Shown: one piece after another, positions 12,304-14,977 of the stretch | How the letters are laid out: the number at the start of each line of letters is the position of its first letter | How positions within the stretch are numbered: position 1 is the first letter of the stretch | Origin: DASVDK01 sp036381125 [NCBI: Thermodesulfobacteriota bacterium] | Lineage (GTDB): Bacteria; DASVDK01 | Length of the DNA stretch: 14,977 nucleotides | Direction of reading: 5' to 3' | Assembly (NCBI GenBank): GCA_036381125.1 | Contig: DASVDK010000232.1 | Coordinates: 1-14,977 of the forward strand | Notes under the pieces: generated by a model | What the model was told of the DNA's origin: nothing | The model's database searches: none | What the model saw: the letters and a program-made list of their open reading frames with translations, nothing else | Position numbers and translations under genes: made by a program

Positions 12304-13965
12304 ATGGCGCAGACGGTGAGCCCGCTGCCGACGACACCGGCGGACATCCTGCACGTCGTCAGGCGGCGCAAGTGGCAGATCCTGGTGCCGTTCCTGGTGA
12401 TCGGCGGCCTCGCGGCGTTCCTCGCCCACGCGCTGCCGTCCGTGTACCGGTCCTCGACGACGATCCTCGTCGTCAAGGCGCAGGTCCCCGAGACGTTCGT
12501 GCGCAGCACGGTCACGGCGGAGATCGACGACCGGCTCGCGACGATCACGCAGCAGATCCTCTCGCGGACCCGACTCGAGCGGATCATCAAGCAGTTCGAC
12601 CTCTACGCCGAGGAGCGGGCCACGCAGCCGATGGACGCCGTCGTCGCCCGGATGCGCCGCGCGATCGAGGTCGAGGTGCAGCGGGGGAACAACGCGTTCA
12701 CGGTGTCCTTCGTCGGCAGCGAACCCCGCCTGGTGCGCGACGTCACGAACGAGCTCGCCGCCGTGTTCATCGAGGAGAACTCGAAGATCCGCGAGGAGCT
12801 TGCCGCCAACACGTCGCAGTTCCTCGACACGCAGCTCGAAGCGCTCAAGCAGACGCTGAACGAGCAGGAGCGGCAGGTCCGGGAGTTCAAGGAACGCTAC
12901 ATGGGGCAGCTCCCCCAGCAGCAGGAGGCGAACCTGCGGCTCCTCGACCGCCTCCAGAGCCAGAGCCAGGCCATTGCCGACCGGGCGCGAGCCGCCGAAG
13001 AGCGCCGCCTGCTCTTGCAGGCACAACTCGGCGCGACGCCGAAGTTCAACGAGGTGGTCGTGCGGGTGACGCGCTCGGGGTCCGGCGCCGGCAGGGAGAC
13101 GACCGTCCTGTCGTCCGCATCCCCGCGAGATACGAACCGGGCGCGACTCGAGGAGGCGCGGGCCACCCTCCTGCAGCTTCGCACCCGGTACACGGAGGCG
13201 CACCCGGACGTCGTGCGTGCGAGGCGGCAGCTCGAGGAGCTGGAGGCGATCGTCGCCGGGGGGGGCGTGGCCGCCACGGACGCTCCCGGCGAGTCGACCG
13301 GCCCCGACGACCACATCGCCGTCGACGAGATCCGACAGGTCCCCAACCCGGTGTACGAGCAGATCCAGGCTCAACTGCGGGCTACCGACCGCGAGATCGA
13401 GTACCTGCGGGCGAGCCATCGCGACATCCTCGCGAACATCGAGGTCGTGCAGCGGAAGGTCGAGAGCGTGCCGAAGCTCGAGCAGCAGCTCGCCGACCTC
13501 ACGCGAGACTACAACAACACCCAGGCGAGCTATCAGGCGCTGCTCTCGAAGAAGCTCGAGGCGGAGATGGCCGAGGATCTCGAGCGGCGGCAGAAGAGCG
13601 AGCAGTTCCGGGTCCTCGACCCGGCCGTCCTGCCGCAGACGCCCTACCGGCCGAATCGGGCGCAGATCCTCGCTGTCGGGCTCGTTGCGGCGCTCGGAGT
13701 CGGCGCCGGCGGCGCGCTCGGCCTCGAGCTGTTGAAGGGCGCCGTCCGGAGCCCCGCCGATCTGAAGGCGCTCGCCCCTCGGCTCTCCGTGCTCGGCGTG
13801 ATTCCCACGGTGGAGGACCGGGCCAGGCTTCGCCGGCGCCGCCTGCTGACTGCACTGGGCGTCGCGCTCTTCCTCGTGGCGTACGGCGCAGGCGCCGCGG
13901 CAGCACTCGCGTACAAGGACCGGATCGTCCGACTCCCGGGCGTGCAGATGCTGGTCATGAGGTAG
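12304..13965 (+). CDS. Wzz-type chain-length determinant / polysaccharide co-polymerase (XrtA-associated)
   Basis: The 553-residue inner-membrane protein sets polymer length and links the cytoplasmic kinase to the export channel. A short cytoplasmic N-terminus (VVRRRKW, 18-24) precedes TM1 (about 25-45) and a Wzz domain (YRSSTTILV, 48-56). A long periplasmic coiled coil rich in Glu, Gln and Arg spans about 170-460. The GNVR-like segment (YQALLSKKLEAEMAEDLE) leads to the Pro-rich PQTPYRPNR and TM2 (about 455-478). An additional hydrophobic segment (about 515-540) comes before the end. The size and order match the PEP-CTERM-associated chain-length family. It has no cytoplasmic kinase domain, which is separate here (the gene at 14813). 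It starts 12 bases after the previous stop, with GAGG just upstream. Confidence 0.93.
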   Translation: MAQTVSPLPTTPADILHVVRRRKWQILVPFLVIGGLAAFLAHALPSVYRSSTTILVVKAQVPETFVRSTVTAEIDDRLATITQQILSRTRLERIIKQFDLYAEERATQPMDAVVARMRRAIEVEVQRGNNAFTVSFVGSEPRLVRDVTNELAAVFIEENSKIREELAANTSQFLDTQLEALKQTLNEQERQVREFKERYMGQLPQQQEANLRLLDRLQSQSQAIADRARAAEERRLLLQAQLGATPKFNEVVVRVTRSGSGAGRETTVLSSASPRDTNRARLEEARATLLQLRTRYTEAHPDVVRARRQLEELEAIVAGGGVAATDAPGESTGPDDHIAVDEIRQVPNPVYEQIQAQLRATDREIEYLRASHRDILANIEVVQRKVESVPKLEQQLADLTRDYNNTQASYQALLSKKLEAEMAEDLERRQKSEQFRVLDPAVLPQTPYRPNRAQILAVGLVAALGVGAGGALGLELLKGAVRSPADLKALAPRLSVLGVIPTVEDRARLRRRRLLTALGVALFLVAYGAGAAAALAYKDRIVRLPGVQMLVMR

Positions 13966-13973
13966 CGGGTCGC

Positions 13974-14786
13974 ATGTACGAGAGCTTCTTCGGCTTCACC
14001 GCGAAGCCGTTCTCGACCCTCGCCGACCCACGTTTCCTGGTGGAGACGGAAACGCACCGGGAGGCCCTTGCCGCTCTCCAGTACGGGATACAGGAGCGGA
14101 AGGGCTTCATCGTCCTCACCGGGGAGGTGGGCACGGGAAAGACCCTCATGATCCGTGCGCTGCTCGAGCGGCTCGGACCCGAGGTGGCCACGGCGTACGT
14201 GACGAACCCGAGGATGGACCTCGTGGGGTTCTTCACGTGCATGTTCGCCGAGTTCGGCATCCCGAATCGACCGGCGACCAAGGGCGATTGCCTGGTCGCC
14301 CTGAACGGATGGCTCATCGATCAGCTCGTGGAGGGGCGTACGCCGGTGCTGATCGTGGACGAGGGGCAGAGCCTCAGCCGCGAGATGCTCGAGGAGCTTC
14401 GGCTCCTCACGAACCTCGAGACGGCAGAGCACAAGCTCCTGCACCTCGTCCTCGCGGGGCAGCCCGAGCTGGACACGATCCTCGCCGACCCGGCGTTGCG
14501 GCAGTTCGTGCAGCGGATCACCGTGCGGCATCGGCTCCTGCCGCTCTCGAAGGAGGAGACGCGTCAGTACGTCTCCCTGCGCCTCGCGAGGGTCGGGGCC
14601 GACGCTCGCCGGATCTTCACCGACCGCGCGCTCAGGTGGATCTATCGCTATGCGCGAGGGATCCCGAGGATCACCAACGCGCTCTGCGATTCGGCGCTCA
14701 TGATCGCCTACAGCGCAGGGCAGCGCGAGGTGACGCACAGGACGGTGAAGGAGGCTGCGCGCATGGTCGCGGCCGTCGCAGCTTAG
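13974..14786 (+). CDS. XrtA-associated ATPase (ExeA/GspA-like AAA protein)
   Basis: This 270-residue P-loop ATPase has the family N-terminus MYESFFGFTAKPFS, Walker A GEVGTGKT (50-57), Walker B VLIVDE (125-130) followed by GQSLS, sensor-1 region LVLAGQPEL (158-166), and the QRITVRHRLLPLS block (180-192). It matches the ATPase invariably found in exosortase-A EPS loci, related to ExeA, which drives assembly of secretion structures. It is unusually plain: only the ATPase domain with no C-terminal extension, whereas many relatives carry extra C-terminal sequence. It begins 8 bases after the chain-length gene and is clearly in the same operon. No strong Shine-Dalgarno is seen (only GGTAGCGGGT upstream). 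Confidence 0.93.
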   Translation: MYESFFGFTAKPFSTLADPRFLVETETHREALAALQYGIQERKGFIVLTGEVGTGKTLMIRALLERLGPEVATAYVTNPRMDLVGFFTCMFAEFGIPNRPATKGDCLVALNGWLIDQLVEGRTPVLIVDEGQSLSREMLEELRLLTNLETAEHKLLHLVLAGQPELDTILADPALRQFVQRITVRHRLLPLSKEETRQYVSLRLARVGADARRIFTDRALRWIYRYARGIPRITNALCDSALMIAYSAGQREVTHRTVKEAARMVAAVAA

Positions 14787-14812
14787 GGTTCCAGGGCAGG
14801 AGCGAGCGAGAC

Positions 14813-14977
14813 ATGGGCAGGATCTACGACGCGCTGCGCAAGGCCGAGCAGGAGCGGCGCCAGAGGGGCGGGGCGGCGACCCGCACGGAGCCGGCGCTGC
14901 TCCTCGACGAGGAGCTCCCCGGAGGTGGTGCGCGCGTCGAGCCGCTGTTCGGCGACGACGGCGCGCGCGCGGAGCCG
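14813..14977 (+). CDS. CpsD/CapB-family tyrosine-protein kinase (XrtA-associated), N-terminus only
   Basis: Only the first 55 codons are inside the window, and the frame is open at the edge. The start MGRIYDALRKAEQERRQRG is the hallmark N-terminal helix of the stand-alone BY-kinases in exosortase-A loci. Those kinases autophosphorylate on tyrosines and work with the Wzz-type protein to control chain length. The acidic, Gly/Ala-rich linker that follows is also typical. The kinase Walker motifs lie beyond the window. It starts 26 bases after the ATPase stop, with AGGAG (14798-14802) in the gap. Operon member. Confidence 0.85.
   Translation, partial: MGRIYDALRKAEQERRQRGGAATRTEPALLLDEELPGGGARVEPLFGDDGARAEP

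Noticed and set aside
11002-13419. Minus-strand 805-residue open frame across two EPS genes
   Set aside because: It spans the beta-barrel and chain-length genes in antisense and has no recognisable domain.
1-14977. CRISPR array, rRNA or integrase genes
   Set aside because: No regularly spaced repeats, rRNA segments or recombinase motifs were seen. The tRNA has no visible duplicated 3' end that would indicate an attachment site.

Overview
The window comes from a very GC-rich bacterium whose codon third positions are mostly G or C. It holds the start of an exosortase-A (XrtA/PEP-CTERM) type exopolysaccharide locus, together with a set of cyclic-di-GMP-themed regulators. This gene content suits Deltaproteobacteria-like or related uncultured phyla (for example Binatota, Myxococcota or Methylomirabilota). 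The sequence alone does not fix the taxon.

Left part (1-4599). A large minus-strand gene, cut by the window edge, encodes a GAF-GGDEF-GAF-HD-GYP protein with both a synthase motif (GGEEF) and a phosphodiesterase motif (HD, HHExxxGxGYP). It sits behind an exact sigma-54 promoter match. Divergent from it, behind a strong sigma-70-like promoter, is a two-gene operon: a WbpP/TviC-like UDP-sugar 4-epimerase and a TviB/WbpO-like UDP-sugar dehydrogenase that overlap by ATGA. The pair would supply a UDP-uronic acid (probably N-acetylated) for surface polysaccharide.

Middle (4600-9192). A tRNA-Val(CAC) with its own promoter is followed by a short repeat-like sequence and by a minus-strand secreted or membrane protein of unknown function. 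Then come two paralogous plus-strand regulators. Each has an N-terminal DUF1670-like helix-turn-helix module with a conserved CX4C motif and a C-terminal GGDEF-fold domain whose signature has decayed (GASRF, AVSRF). Between them lies a small degenerate PilZ-like ORF, in the same frame as the first regulator and separated from it by one stop codon, followed by a strong intrinsic terminator.

Right part (9193-14977). A PrmC/HemK-like methyltransferase is followed by a 320-base structured intergenic region and then a compact operon: polysaccharide export lipoprotein, outer-membrane beta-barrel protein, Wzz-like chain-length protein, ExeA-like XrtA-associated ATPase, and the first 55 codons of a CpsD/CapB-type tyrosine kinase. 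The exosortase and glycosyltransferases presumably lie beyond the right edge.

Working model (inference). The window combines sugar-nucleotide supply, c-di-GMP turnover, c-di-GMP-derived but apparently non-catalytic transcription regulators, and the export machinery they may control. A 10-bp motif, CCGAGCARGC, occurs three times in the divergent promoter region at 2178-2277 and again as a palindrome in the leader of the second DUF1670 gene, which suggests a shared regulator.
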